NCBI GenBank assembly: GCA_031259875.1
Contig: JAIRKW010000118.1
Span: 1 to 47,346, forward strand
Direction of reading: 5' to 3'
DNA from: Campylobacteraceae bacterium
GTDB lineage: Bacteria; Campylobacterota; Campylobacteria; Campylobacterales; Campylobacteraceae
DNA: 47,346 nt
Of this stretch, positions 35,789 to 44,592 are shown piece after piece. Under the pieces are notes generated by a model, which worked only from the letters and a program-made list of their open reading frames with translations, searched no databases and had not been told where the DNA came from. Position 1 is the stretch's first letter; the number at the start of each line of letters is the position of its first letter. Both the position numbers and the translations under genes were made by a program.

Positions 35789-35859
35789 AGATAAATTCTA
35801 AAAGTCCAGACTTTACACATTTATTACAAATAGTTACACTATTTAAGCTTCACTTTTTC

Positions 35860-35895
35860 AAAACATACTTTATTTCTCAAAATAAAGTATGTTTT
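35860..35895 (+). terminator. 16-bp hairpin terminator of the competence operon
   Basis: AAAACATACTTTATTT (35860-35875) pairs perfectly with 35880-35895 around the four-base loop CTCA, and the right arm ends in TTTT. It lies 72 bases after the ctsF stop. The stem is AT-rich but long. Confidence 0.75.
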
Positions 35896-35898
35896 ACA

Positions 35899-35923
35899 TA
35901 TAATACTTCTTAAATTATATAAT
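35899..35923 (+). promoter_or_regulatory. Two -10 candidates for pta-ackA
   Basis: TATAAT occurs at 35899-35904 and again at 35918-35923, directly after the upstream terminator. An AAAGGAAG ribosome binding site is at 35951-35958 before the ATG at 35966. Confidence 0.5.
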
Positions 35924-35965
35924 TTGTCATAAGAAAGTTTAATAATTAATAAAGGAAGTACCAAA

Positions 35966-38068
35966 ATGAAAATCAAAAGTCTCTACATAACATCTTTAGA
36001 GCCTTATTCGGGAACACTCTTTGTTAGTATGGGTTTTATGGACATATTGAGGCGCAAAGTCAAAAATATAGCCTTTTTCAGACCTGTAGTTCTCTCAAAA
36101 GAAGAGGACAATATCACTTCATTTATGCTTAAACATTATAAACTTGATATGACAGTCGAACATGCTTTAGGCTTTACTCTTGATGAAGTCAAATCTGCTG
36201 CTGCCAAAGGTAAACTGAGCGAATTAACACAAAATCTTATAGCTAAGTTTAAAGAGTTTGAGCAAAGATATGATTTTGTTATATGCGGAGGCATTGAACG
36301 CTCTTTACTGCCATCAACTTTTGATTTTGATATCAATCTTGAGTTTGCAAAACATTTAGGTACTCCTGTTGTCAACATTATAAGTGGCAAAGAGCGAAAA
36401 ATGACACAAATAGCTGAAGTCGTAAATATAGAAACCAACATTATCAAAAAAGCCGACTGTACACACTTCAGCACTTTCATTAACCGTCTTGATACAAATA
36501 CTCTTAAAGAGTTAAAAGCAAATAAAAAGGAGTTATTTCAAACAAGCGTACCTGTATATATGCTGCCTGAAGTGGAAGAGTTAAACAGCCCAACGATTGA
36601 AGATATCAAAAATACTCTTAAATGTAAATTTATTTTTGGCAAAAAAGAGGATTTGCGCCGTGTAGCAAAACAGATAAGAGTTGTCTCAACTACTATAGAT
36701 ACCATGCTGACATTCCTTCAAGAAGGCGACCTTATAATCACAGGAGGCGACAGATCGGATATTATTTTAGCAGCAATTATGGCAAATAATTCCGGAGCTT
36801 ATCCGATGATAGCAGGCATTCTTTTAAGCGGAAATATACTTCCTAAAAGCTCATTTTTGAAGCTTATAGAAGGTTTTTCGAAAATATCCATTCCCATCTT
36901 AAGCGCAGATGGCGATACCATCTCGACATTATTGAAAACAAAAGATATTCAGCCACAGATTAAGCCTGCAAATGAACGTAAAATCGCTCTTATATCGGGA
37001 CTTTTTAATAAATATGTAAAAACCGATGAAATAGAAAAAAACATAGATACTGCAAACGCTCCTGCGGCAATGACACCGATTATGTTTGAACATACTCTCT
37101 TTGAGAGAGCCAGACAAAACAGACAGAGAATTGTTTTGCCGGAAAGCAATGACGATAGAATACTGCGTGCGAGCGAAATACTTCTAAGACGTGATGTAGC
37201 TGATATTATACTTTTGGGTAAACCTGAAGAAGTTACGCGAAGAGCCTCAAGTCTTGGTATAGATATAAAAAAAGCAACAGTTATTGAGCCGGAAAAATCC
37301 GCATTTATGGAGCAGTACATAAACGATTTTTATGAATTAAGAAAATCAAAAGGCATAACATTTGAACAAGCCCGTGAAATAATGCAAGACTGCAGTTATT
37401 TCGGCACAATGATGGTTTATAAAGGCGATGCAGACGGTATGGTATCAGGCGCAATACACACTACAAGCGATACTATTCGTCCGGCTTTGCAGATTATTAA
37501 AACAAAGCCGGGTATCTCTATTATCTCAAGTGTATTTTTTATGTGCCTTGACACAAAAGTACTTGTTTACGGAGATTGCGCTATAAATAAAGACCCAAGT
37601 GCGGAAGAGCTCGCACAAATTGCCGTATCTTCAGCCGATACGGCAAAAAGTTTCGGTATAGAACCAAAGGTCGCTATGCTCTCCTACTCAACAGGAAATT
37701 CCGGCAGCGGTGAAGAGGTAGAAAAAGTAAGACTTGCTGCAAAACTTGCTAAAGAAAACCATCCTAATCTGCCAATAGAGGGTCCTATACAATACGATGC
37801 CGCGATAGATCCGATTGTAGCCAAAACAAAACTGCCCGATAGCAAGGTAGCGGGAAGTGCCAGCGTGTTTATTTTTCCCGACTTAAATACAGGCAATAAC
37901 ACTTATAAAGCAGTTCAGCGCTCATCAAACGCTTTAGCTATAGGTCCGGTGCTTCAAGGACTTAAAAAACCGGTCAACGACTTAAGCCGCGGTTGTCTTG
38001 TGGCAGACATAGTAAATACGGTCGTCATCACTGCTATTCAAGCAGCTCAAATCAAAACGGAGCAGTAA
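35966..38068 (+). CDS. pta: Phosphate acetyltransferase, long form
   Basis: Interconverts acetyl-CoA and acetyl phosphate. 700 residues in three parts: an N-terminal P-loop-like CobQ/BioD-type domain (about 1-210), a DRTGG domain (about 215-330, with the sequence ITGGDRSDIILAAI), and the catalytic PTA domain (about 375-700; FERARQNRQRIVLPES, MVSGAIHTTSDTIRPALQ, SGSGEEVEKV). The long form is known to be subject to allosteric control in enterobacteria. It abuts ackA with no gap. Confidence 0.96.
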   Translation: MKIKSLYITSLEPYSGTLFVSMGFMDILRRKVKNIAFFRPVVLSKEEDNITSFMLKHYKLDMTVEHALGFTLDEVKSAAAKGKLSELTQNLIAKFKEFEQRYDFVICGGIERSLLPSTFDFDINLEFAKHLGTPVVNIISGKERKMTQIAEVVNIETNIIKKADCTHFSTFINRLDTNTLKELKANKKELFQTSVPVYMLPEVEELNSPTIEDIKNTLKCKFIFGKKEDLRRVAKQIRVVSTTIDTMLTFLQEGDLIITGGDRSDIILAAIMANNSGAYPMIAGILLSGNILPKSSFLKLIEGFSKISIPILSADGDTISTLLKTKDIQPQIKPANERKIALISGLFNKYVKTDEIEKNIDTANAPAAMTPIMFEHTLFERARQNRQRIVLPESNDDRILRASEILLRRDVADIILLGKPEEVTRRASSLGIDIKKATVIEPEKSAFMEQYINDFYELRKSKGITFEQAREIMQDCSYFGTMMVYKGDADGMVSGAIHTTSDTIRPALQIIKTKPGISIISSVFFMCLDTKVLVYGDCAINKDPSAEELAQIAVSSADTAKSFGIEPKVAMLSYSTGNSGSGEEVEKVRLAAKLAKENHPNLPIEGPIQYDAAIDPIVAKTKLPDSKVAGSASVFIFPDLNTGNNTYKAVQRSSNALAIGPVLQGLKKPVNDLSRGCLVADIVNTVVITAIQAAQIKTEQ

Positions 38069-39265
38069 ATGAAAATATTAGTAATTAATTCAGGCAGTTC
38101 ATCTATAAAATTTCAACTATTCTCAATGAAAGAGCGCAAAGTTTTAGCTTCAGGTTTAATTGAACAGATAGGCGAGCCTTTAGGCAAAATTAAATTAAAT
38201 TCATCACACTGCAAAGAGCCGGTAATACAAAAGCTTGTGATACCCAACCACGAACATGGTATAGAGATAATATCATCATTTTTGATTGACAATAAAATCA
38301 TCAAAAGCCTTGATGAGTTAGACGGCATAGGACATAGAGTTGTACACGGCGGCGAATTTAACGAATCTCAATTGATTGACGATAATATTTTACAAGAAAT
38401 TATTAAAAATACTTCTCTTGCGCCTATTCATAACCCTGCCAATATAGCCGGTATAAAAGCTGCTGAAATAGAAGCGCCCAATGTTCCTCAAGTAGCGGTA
38501 TTTGATACGGCATTTCATCAAACAATGCCGCCATATGCTTATACATACGCTTTACCGTACGATTTATGCAAAAAGCTTCATATTAGACGTTATGGCTTTC
38601 ACGGAACTTCACACAGATATATCGCCGAAGAAGCATCAAAGATAATTAAAAAGCCGCTTAGCGAATGCAACTTCATTACGCTTCATCTTGGTAACGGTGC
38701 GAGCGCGGCAGCTATCAAAAATGGCAAATGTATCGACACAAGCATGGGACTTTCACCCTTGGAAGGACTTATTATGGGTACAAGAAGCGGTGATTTAGAC
38801 CCTGCTATTGTATTTTATCTGGAAAGAACAGAAAAATTAAAACCGCATGAACTTGATATGCTTTTAAATAAACAAAGCGGTCTAAAAGGTATCTGCGGCA
38901 CAAACGATTTGCGTGAAGTGCAAGAAAAGATGAATAACGGCGATGAGAGAGCCAAACTTGCATTTGATATGTTTTGCTATCGTATAAAAAAATATATCGG
39001 TTCATATTATGCCATTTTAGGACGAGTTGATGCGATAATTTTCACAGGCGGTATCGGTGAAAACTCTGCAAGCGTACGGCATCAATCCTGCAAAGACTTA
39101 TCACATTGCGGTATCTTAATCGACAAAAAGAAAAATGCCGAAAACAATACGCACATTGAAAACAGCAAAAGCGAAGTGAAGATACTTGTCGTACCAACCA
39201 ATGAAGAGCTTGAGATAGCCAAACTTACAGAGCATATCATTCAAAAAAGCAGCAGGATGGATTAA
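38069..39265 (+). CDS. ackA: Acetate kinase
   Basis: Converts acetyl phosphate and ADP to acetate and ATP, or the reverse for acetate use. 398 residues. The actin-fold signature VINSGSSSIKFQLF opens the protein, followed by GHRVVHGGE, FDTAFHQTMP, RRYGFHGTSH and the nucleotide-binding FTGGIGENS. With pta it gives a reversible acetate pathway. The stop lies within a hairpin whose U run is on the opposite strand. Confidence 0.97.
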   Translation: MKILVINSGSSSIKFQLFSMKERKVLASGLIEQIGEPLGKIKLNSSHCKEPVIQKLVIPNHEHGIEIISSFLIDNKIIKSLDELDGIGHRVVHGGEFNESQLIDDNILQEIIKNTSLAPIHNPANIAGIKAAEIEAPNVPQVAVFDTAFHQTMPPYAYTYALPYDLCKKLHIRRYGFHGTSHRYIAEEASKIIKKPLSECNFITLHLGNGASAAAIKNGKCIDTSMGLSPLEGLIMGTRSGDLDPAIVFYLERTEKLKPHELDMLLNKQSGLKGICGTNDLREVQEKMNNGDERAKLAFDMFCYRIKKYIGSYYAILGRVDAIIFTGGIGENSASVRHQSCKDLSHCGILIDKKKNAENNTHIENSKSEVKILVVPTNEELEIAKLTEHIIQKSSRMD

Positions 39266-39276
39266 ACATCCTGCTG
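39243..39276 (-). terminator. Minus-strand intrinsic terminator at the ackA end
   Basis: CAGCAGGATG (39250-39259) and CATCCTGCTG (39267-39276) form a perfect 10-bp stem around a seven-base loop. On the minus strand the stem is followed by C and six Ts, a textbook intrinsic terminator. On the plus strand it is followed by AAAATATG, with no U run. It would stop transcription coming from the right into ackA. Confidence 0.6.
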
Positions 39277-39281
39277 AAAAT

Positions 39282-40073
39282 ATGATAAAAGTTAGCGAGA
39301 TTGAGGTAAAAAATCTCATATCAAAATCAAAAATTCCATCTATAGATTTTGCAATTAATCCATACGTTGGATGCCCGCATAAATGTATCTACTGTTATGC
39401 TGAATTTATGGGAAAATTTCACAAAGAAAAATGGGGTAATTTTTTAGATGTGAAAATATGCACTAAAGCAATCAATATAGAGAAATTTAAAAACAATACC
39501 GTATTTTTAAGTTCCGTTACGGACGCGTACAATCCGTTTGAAGCAAAATATGGCATTACCAAGCAAGTGCTGGAGCAGTTTATCGCAAGTCAAGTAAAAG
39601 TAGAGATACTTACCAAATCAAATCTTGTAACGCGTGATGTAAAAATTTTAAAACAAATCCCAAATATTAGTGTCGGCTTTTCCATAAATACAACAGACGA
39701 TGTCGTACGAAAACAGATAGAGCCATACGCTTCAAGCGTACAAAAACGAATAGATGCCTTAAAAATTTTACATAATGAAGGTATTAATACTTGGGTATTT
39801 ATCTCACCGATATTTCCGAAAATTACTGATTTTAAGAACATTGTTGATATATGCCGCACATATGCCTATAGCTTCGGATTTGAAAATCTTAATCTAAAAA
39901 ACTCGTATCACATGCGAGTTTTAAATTATATACGTATCCACCATCAAAATTTACTGCCGTTGTATCAAGAGATATATGTACGCAACAATAAAGATTATTG
40001 GCAGCAAACGGCATGTGAAATTCACAGTTATTGTCAAGAAATCGGCATAGATTATTCTATACATTTTCACTAA
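39282..40073 (+). CDS. SPL-family (SplB-like) radical SAM protein
   Basis: 263 residues with the radical SAM cluster motif CPHKCIYC (Cys31, Cys35, Cys38) preceded by INPYVG, the hallmark of the COG1533 family that also includes spore photoproduct lyase. Further marks are VFLSSVTDAYNPFEAKY and VEILTKSNLVTRD. Spore-formers are excluded here, and family members in non-sporulating bacteria have no settled substrate, so no reaction is assigned. It begins 16 bases after ackA, beyond a hairpin, with only a weak ribosome binding site. Confidence 0.85.
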   Translation: MIKVSEIEVKNLISKSKIPSIDFAINPYVGCPHKCIYCYAEFMGKFHKEKWGNFLDVKICTKAINIEKFKNNTVFLSSVTDAYNPFEAKYGITKQVLEQFIASQVKVEILTKSNLVTRDVKILKQIPNISVGFSINTTDDVVRKQIEPYASSVQKRIDALKILHNEGINTWVFISPIFPKITDFKNIVDICRTYAYSFGFENLNLKNSYHMRVLNYIRIHHQNLLPLYQEIYVRNNKDYWQQTACEIHSYCQEIGIDYSIHFH

Positions 40074-40491
40074 AAAATAATTTTGCGACAGTATAAAGAT
40101 TATAATTTTAGCCGCAACTATAAACTACAGCAGCGGTTTTGTTTTTTTGCTATTGCAAGACGCAGCAATCCACTTCATTCTGATTCAGTTGGTGAGAATG
40201 TCACAAAAAATTATCGCCTCTGCAAATATTAACAATATGACATTCCAAAAAAAGCTATATTTTTTACTCCATTTAAAATAAAAAACCTGCAATCAAAATT
40301 TTAAAGATACCGAACATTTTGCGTTATTAAACTGTTTTAAGTATCAAAAGGTAATTAAAATTAGACAGTCTGTCTTTTTGTTTTATTCATTATTTGACAA
40401 AAGAGACAAATTGCCAACTGCGAAATTAATACTCTTTTTGGACTGTCATACAACAATCCAAAAAACATTGCAGAATATAAAAACTAAACCC
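40074..40491. other. 418-base intergenic region with promoter- and hairpin-like elements
   Basis: It lies between the convergent ends of the radical SAM gene and murF. Seen here: TATAAT at 40101-40106; AGCCGC (40110-40115) pairing with GCGGTT (40133-40138), followed by TTGTTTTTTTG, a weak terminator for the radical SAM gene; a 27-codon frame at 40198-40281; a short stem AGACA/TGTCT at 40363-40375 followed by TTTTGTTTT; and a 12-bp stem at 40435-40464 just behind murF. A small RNA is possible but not shown. Confidence 0.35.
40110..40148 (+). terminator. Weak intrinsic terminator of the radical SAM gene
   Basis: A six-pair stem (one G-U) with a 17-base loop, followed by a T-rich run of nine Ts with one G. 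It lies 37 bases after the stop codon. Confidence 0.4.
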
Positions 40492-41976
40492 TTACATGTA
40501 GGTCGGAGCATCGTTTGAAAAGAGTATTAAATCCCCTGCTTTTGTATTCTGCGCCAGCACATTCGTAAGCTGCGATTTATCTAATAAAACCATTTTATGA
40601 GCACGTGAAATCGTTTGATTAAGTATCTGTGCATTTACGCTTCCTGTAATGATGATAAGGTCAAAAATCTCATCCATTATTTTGGCAAGCTTCTCATTCT
40701 CTTCTTTCGTACTTTCTACGATTCCAGGAGTTATTAAAACTTTTCTGCCTTCATATATTTTAGCTAATTCATAGGAACTCTTCATGCCCTCAAAATTACC
40801 GTTAAAACTATCATCAAGTATGATTTTACCGTTAACATCCATCCTTTGCAAACGATGCTCCACACTATTTATAGAACTAACAGCCTTTTGTATCTCTTCA
40901 ATCTTCAATCCCAAATATAAAGCAGCATGTACACATACAGCAAGATTAACAGCATTAAAACTACCCAATAATTTAGTCTGAAACTCTACTGTTTTTTTGC
41001 CTATCTCCATAGAAAATTTCGTCCCGTCCAAATCAGCCTCAACACTCTTTATCTCGTGCCCAAATATACTTATACGTTCATCTTTGCTTGGATTAACATT
41101 CAAGCTTTTGTGCACAAAAGCCTTGAGAAGTTTAGGAGAAGAGATAAGTTCCATTTTTGTATCGCGTATAGCCTCCAAACTCTTAAAATACTCTATATGC
41201 TGTGCTCCGATTTGACTGATAATAGCAATGTCAGGTTCTAAAAATTCGGCAATCTCGCTTATATCGCCGCGCTCTCTTGCGCCAGCTTCAGCAATGTAAA
41301 TCTGCGTATTTAACGGCAGCGTTGTATTTACATCCTGTATGAGACCCACTATAGTATTAACACTGCGAGGCGTTTTGTAGCAATTGTATTTAGTTGATAA
41401 GATATGATACAGAAAATTTTTAATACTTGTCTTGCCGTAACTTGCCGTAATGGCAATAGTGTGCAGATTTTTAATCGATTTGAGTTTTTTTGAAGCTTCG
41501 TATTTATAGTAAAAAAATAGAATTTTCTCATATAAAAAACTGGCAAATAAGGCAATAAAAAGCGGCATTACAACAGCTGGAGCCTGCAAGGACGCATATT
41601 GTTTATAAGATAGAAAAAAGAGTACATCTGCAAACAATACAGCTATCGATAAAAATAAAAAAAATCGTTTGATTCTTTTTGTAAATTGCAACGGCTTGTC
41701 AAGTTTACTGCGCCAGAACAATAGTGCAAATGGATAGAGTATAAAAATATAATATAAAAAACTCTCATTATAAAATAAAACAGCGTAATACAACACCAGC
41801 GGCAGTATTAAAAAAAGCACATGCCATAAAGGTTTATTGTAATGAAAAACAGCTCTAAACGGCCTATATGAATACCACTGCATAACGCTTGAGATATAAT
41901 ATCCCAAAGCAAATACAAATGCCGTATGTACCGATAACATTAACCCCCACATACCTACAAATATCAAATCTGTCAT
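40492..41976 (-). CDS. murF: MurF, UDP-MurNAc-tripeptide-D-Ala-D-Ala ligase with membrane domain
   Basis: Adds D-Ala-D-Ala to the UDP-MurNAc-tripeptide. The Mur ligase ATP-binding loop ASYGKTS is at 178-184, with EAGARERGDISEIAEFLEPDIAIISQIGAQHIEYF in the central domain and DDSFNGNFEGMKSSYE in the C-terminal domain. The first ~160 residues are not the usual substrate-binding domain but hold about five membrane helices. The enzyme is therefore predicted to be an integral membrane protein, 494 residues against about 450 in E. coli. It overlaps the upstream hydrolase gene by four bases. Confidence 0.88.
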   Translation of the reverse strand: MTDLIFVGMWGLMLSVHTAFVFALGYYISSVMQWYSYRPFRAVFHYNKPLWHVLFLILPLVLYYAVLFYNESFLYYIFILYPFALLFWRSKLDKPLQFTKRIKRFFLFLSIAVLFADVLFFLSYKQYASLQAPAVVMPLFIALFASFLYEKILFFYYKYEASKKLKSIKNLHTIAITASYGKTSIKNFLYHILSTKYNCYKTPRSVNTIVGLIQDVNTTLPLNTQIYIAEAGARERGDISEIAEFLEPDIAIISQIGAQHIEYFKSLEAIRDTKMELISSPKLLKAFVHKSLNVNPSKDERISIFGHEIKSVEADLDGTKFSMEIGKKTVEFQTKLLGSFNAVNLAVCVHAALYLGLKIEEIQKAVSSINSVEHRLQRMDVNGKIILDDSFNGNFEGMKSSYELAKIYEGRKVLITPGIVESTKEENEKLAKIMDEIFDLIIITGSVNAQILNQTISRAHKMVLLDKSQLTNVLAQNTKAGDLILFSNDAPTYM

Positions 41977-42701
41977 TTTTTATCCTTCAAAGCCGTTTTT
42001 ACACAATCTTCTATAATATTACCTTTGTCCAAAAAGAAAAAATGGTCTCCATTGAGTTCAAAAAGAGTTGATTTTTCTATCAAAGAGTTTATTTTATGTG
42101 CCGCAATAATGGGTGTCACGTTATCATCTTTACCCCAAAATATAACTGCCCTGCCCTTATAATCTTTAAAATGCCCGCTCATATCTTCATTAACAACTTT
42201 TTTAAATGTCTCATACATAATATTATTCATACCTTTAACATCTTTGGATGCAAAAAGTGTGTAAAATCTACCCATGCCTAAAAATTTAAACATTTTGAAA
42301 AGCTTTATTTTAAAACGCACAAAAAATCTTTTTGGCAGCACTATACCGGCACTGCTGAGTAAAATAAGTATTTTCGGATTTAAAAGCAGGGCTATTTTAC
42401 CGCCAAGACTATGTCCGATAATGATTTGCGGGATTCTGTCAATAGAATACAAAAACTCCTCCACGACCTCTTTTATATCATAAGAGTTCATTGCTTCATT
42501 AATAGACGAACCGCCAAATCCCGGAAAATCAAGATAGATATGGCAATAATCTTTAAAAAAAGCTTTGAAGGAGTTCTTCATCAGCTCTTTATTTGCGCCC
42601 CAGCCGTGCAAAAAAAGGATAGAATTTTCTTTTTCTTGATTTAAAAGCAGATATGAAAAATTAAACTGTGTACCTTTAAAATTGACTTTTTTTATTGCCA
42701 T
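41973..42701 (-). CDS. Alpha/beta hydrolase
   Basis: 242 residues with the alpha/beta hydrolase order: oxyanion region FLHGWGANKE, the nucleophile elbow GHSLGG (Ser at about position 97), an acid region VIFWGKDDNVTP, and a catalytic His in NGDHFFF. Lid residues are few. Substrate unknown. It is part of the conserved ruvA-ddl-x-hydrolase-murF order known from C. jejuni, which hints at a housekeeping role linked to the envelope, but that is inference. Confidence 0.85.
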   Translation of the reverse strand: MAIKKVNFKGTQFNFSYLLLNQEKENSILFLHGWGANKELMKNSFKAFFKDYCHIYLDFPGFGGSSINEAMNSYDIKEVVEEFLYSIDRIPQIIIGHSLGGKIALLLNPKILILLSSAGIVLPKRFFVRFKIKLFKMFKFLGMGRFYTLFASKDVKGMNNIMYETFKKVVNEDMSGHFKDYKGRAVIFWGKDDNVTPIIAAHKINSLIEKSTLFELNGDHFFFLDKGNIIEDCVKTALKDKK

Positions 42702-42702
42702 T

Positions 42703-42927
42703 TTAAGCTCTGTTTCTATTTTTCGCGTATATTTTTTCTAAAACATTGAGTGCATTTTTCAGCTTTTCATACTCTTTAAAATCCACCAATGCAGCTCTAA
42801 AATGGTTATTTTTGACAATGACGGCACATTCAATCTCGCGGGAATTGACTTTTTTTAGTATTGAGCTAAAATCTCTTACTATCTCTGTTGCCGTAAATAT
42901 CTCATCTTTATTGTAAAAAGTAGCCAT
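42703..42927 (-). CDS. Phd/YefM-like antitoxin-fold protein (solitary)
   Basis: 74 residues with the Phd/YefM pattern: an N-terminal DNA-binding part (IFTATEIVRDFSSILKKV) followed by VIVKNNHFRAALVDFKEYEKL, matching the usual form 'I.RNGKPVAVLVPLEEYERL'. A helical tail follows. No toxin gene is adjacent: ddl is upstream, and an alpha/beta hydrolase follows after one base. The ATG at 42927 has an AAAAGGGG site, and tandem palindromic boxes lie just before it. It may be an autoregulating DNA-binding protein tuning the murF operon rather than part of a toxin-antitoxin pair. Confidence 0.7.
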   Translation of the reverse strand: MATFYNKDEIFTATEIVRDFSSILKKVNSREIECAVIVKNNHFRAALVDFKEYEKLKNALNVLEKIYAKNRNRA

Positions 42928-42940
42928 AAAAACCCCTTTT

Positions 42941-42968
42941 ATGTAAAATTTTACATAAAATTTTACAT
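42941..42968 (-). promoter_or_regulatory. Tandem palindromic boxes before the Phd-like gene
   Basis: ATGTAAAATTTTACAT (42941-42956) is a perfect 16-bp palindrome, and its half AAAATTTTACAT recurs directly at 42957-42968. The boxes lie 14 bases before the start codon and 14 bases after the ddl stop. Phd/YefM proteins repress their own promoters through palindromes at such positions, so this is a candidate operator. A secondary role as an AT-rich stem behind ddl is possible. Confidence 0.5.
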
Positions 42969-42981
42969 ATTTTTTTTGAAA

Positions 42982-44019
42982 TTATGCTTTACCTTTAGCA
43001 GATTGAATAGAGTTGATATATTTATACTCAACAGCAATTTTTTTGCGTTTAGGAAGCGAACGCGCTAAATCTTGCACAAGCATATTAAACTCTTCAAAAA
43101 GATAATTTGCCAAAGAGCCAGGATTTGGGTTTATCTCATTTAAGTAGATTTTATTTTTCACCAAAAAGAAGTCGCACCGTATAATAGCACCTTCAAAAAG
43201 CGGCTCATAAATAAGTTTGAAATTTTTTCTTATCTCATCGTTTCTCATCTCTGTAAGCCTTGCTTCATAAACTTTTGCAGTTCTTGAAAAATCGAGATAT
43301 TTCTTGTCAAAATCCAAAATTAACTCTTTTTGCGGCTCTTCAATAATAGAGTAGCGTATAGTATCGCCTACTTTGCAGCCGGCAATATTGTACTCCGCCA
43401 CACTTTCGATAAACGGTTCTACTAACACTTCATCATCAAATTCAAAAGCCACATCCAGTGCATACTCAAGCTCTTTTTGTTCTCTTACTACGCTAACCCC
43501 TATTGAACTGCCAAGCCTTAACGGCTTAATGATAACAGGCAGCGCTATAGTAATATTCGGATTGTCTTTACTTATCACTTCATAATCAAGTGTCTTGACG
43601 CCAACGGCTTTGGCATATAATTTCGTGAAAAATTTATTGTAGCTAAGAACGCTTGCTTCTATATTGGGACCAATATAATTAATGCCGAAAAAGTCAAAAA
43701 GCGCGGCTATTTTTCCATCCTCACCGTCAGCTCCGTGAATAATATTAACAGCGCAGTCAAACTCTACTTTGTGCTCTTTAAATAGTTTGGTGTAGTAAAA
43801 ACCGCCATTTTTGAGTGTAAGTTTCGTATCATTCAAATATTTACCGCTGCTGAAACGTTTTGAGTTTATATCTGATGTCGGTATTAGATAAAAGTTACGA
43901 TTTTTATCGCAAAAAATATAAATAAGTTCACAAAAAATCACTTTTTTAAGAGCTATAGCACTAACTATGCTTATCTCATGCTCAAAACTCTCCCCACCGA
44001 AAATAATAGCTAATTTCAT
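42982..44019 (-). CDS. ddl: D-alanine-D-alanine ligase
   Basis: ATP-grasp enzyme making the D-Ala-D-Ala dipeptide used by MurF, encoded three genes downstream. FGGESFEHEISIVSA opens the protein, HGADGEDGKIAALFDFFGINYIGPN is the conserved loop, IIKPLRLGSSIGVSVV binds ATP, and EINPNPGS carries the metal ligands. 345 residues. Confidence 0.95.
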   Translation of the reverse strand: MKLAIIFGGESFEHEISIVSAIALKKVIFCELIYIFCDKNRNFYLIPTSDINSKRFSSGKYLNDTKLTLKNGGFYYTKLFKEHKVEFDCAVNIIHGADGEDGKIAALFDFFGINYIGPNIEASVLSYNKFFTKLYAKAVGVKTLDYEVISKDNPNITIALPVIIKPLRLGSSIGVSVVREQKELEYALDVAFEFDDEVLVEPFIESVAEYNIAGCKVGDTIRYSIIEEPQKELILDFDKKYLDFSRTAKVYEARLTEMRNDEIRKNFKLIYEPLFEGAIIRCDFFLVKNKIYLNEINPNPGSLANYLFEEFNMLVQDLARSLPKRKKIAVEYKYINSIQSAKGKA

Positions 44020-44037
44020 TGCACTCCCCGCAAAATA

Positions 44038-44592
44038 TTATTGAAGTTTAGAAAGAGCTTCTTTAATAAGCTCTTGAGTATCGGCACCCTTACAAGTAAA
44101 CAAAACCGCTTTTATCTTATCGCTTTTAAATCCAAGCGCCTCAAGAGCAAGTCTTGCCTCCATTTGACTTTGACTTGAAGCGTTAAGTCCGCTCTCTAAG
44201 ACAAATTCTCCAAGCTCCACCAAAATCCTCTTCGCACTCTTAAGCCCAATACCAGGCACTTTTACAAAAGTATTAGCATCCGATGAAACAAGAGCTTTTG
44301 CAAACTCTTCCGGCGTCAGCGTTGAACAAACAGCAAGCGCAGTCGATGCACCGATACCGTTTAATTTTATAAGCTGTTCAAACATTCTCTGCTCGTCTTT
44401 ATTTAAAAATCCAAACAGTAAATTTGCATCTTCACGTATAATCTGCGTAATATTTAACTCTGCCACATCCTGCTTTATAGCTGCGGCACAATGCAGTGAA
44501 ACAGCCACTTTGTAAGTTACGCCGCTAAGCGTTTTAAGATATACAAACGCAGGCTCTTTTTTGACTACGCGCCCTTCAATAGCTGCTATCAT
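44038..44592 (-). CDS. ruvA: RuvA, Holliday junction branch-migration protein
   Basis: 184 residues: an N-terminal OB fold (MIAAIEGRVVKKEPAFVYLKT), two helix-hairpin-helix motifs (LIKLNGIGASTALAVCSTL; FVKVPGIGLKSAKRILVEL) for junction binding, and a C-terminal domain that contacts RuvB. ruvB is not in the window. It is the first gene of a minus-strand group with ddl, the Phd-like gene, hydrolase and murF. Confidence 0.95.
   Translation of the reverse strand: MIAAIEGRVVKKEPAFVYLKTLSGVTYKVAVSLHCAAAIKQDVAELNITQIIREDANLLFGFLNKDEQRMFEQLIKLNGIGASTALAVCSTLTPEEFAKALVSSDANTFVKVPGIGLKSAKRILVELGEFVLESGLNASSQSQMEARLALEALGFKSDKIKAVLFTCKGADTQELIKEALSKLQ

Noticed and set aside
39282..40073. Spore photoproduct lyase
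   Set aside because: The protein has the SplB-family radical SAM motif, but the phylum does not sporulate and the length and neighbours give no support for that substrate.
40435..40464. 12-bp stem behind murF considered as an intrinsic terminator
   Set aside because: On both strands the T run precedes the stem and an A run follows it, so there is no U tract after the hairpin. It is kept only as a possible 3'-stabilising structure.
42941..42968. Tandem AT-rich repeats considered as a CRISPR-like or replication-origin element
   Set aside because: There are only two direct copies with no spacers, and no DnaA-box cluster or origin genes are nearby. Position before an antitoxin-fold gene explains them better as operators.
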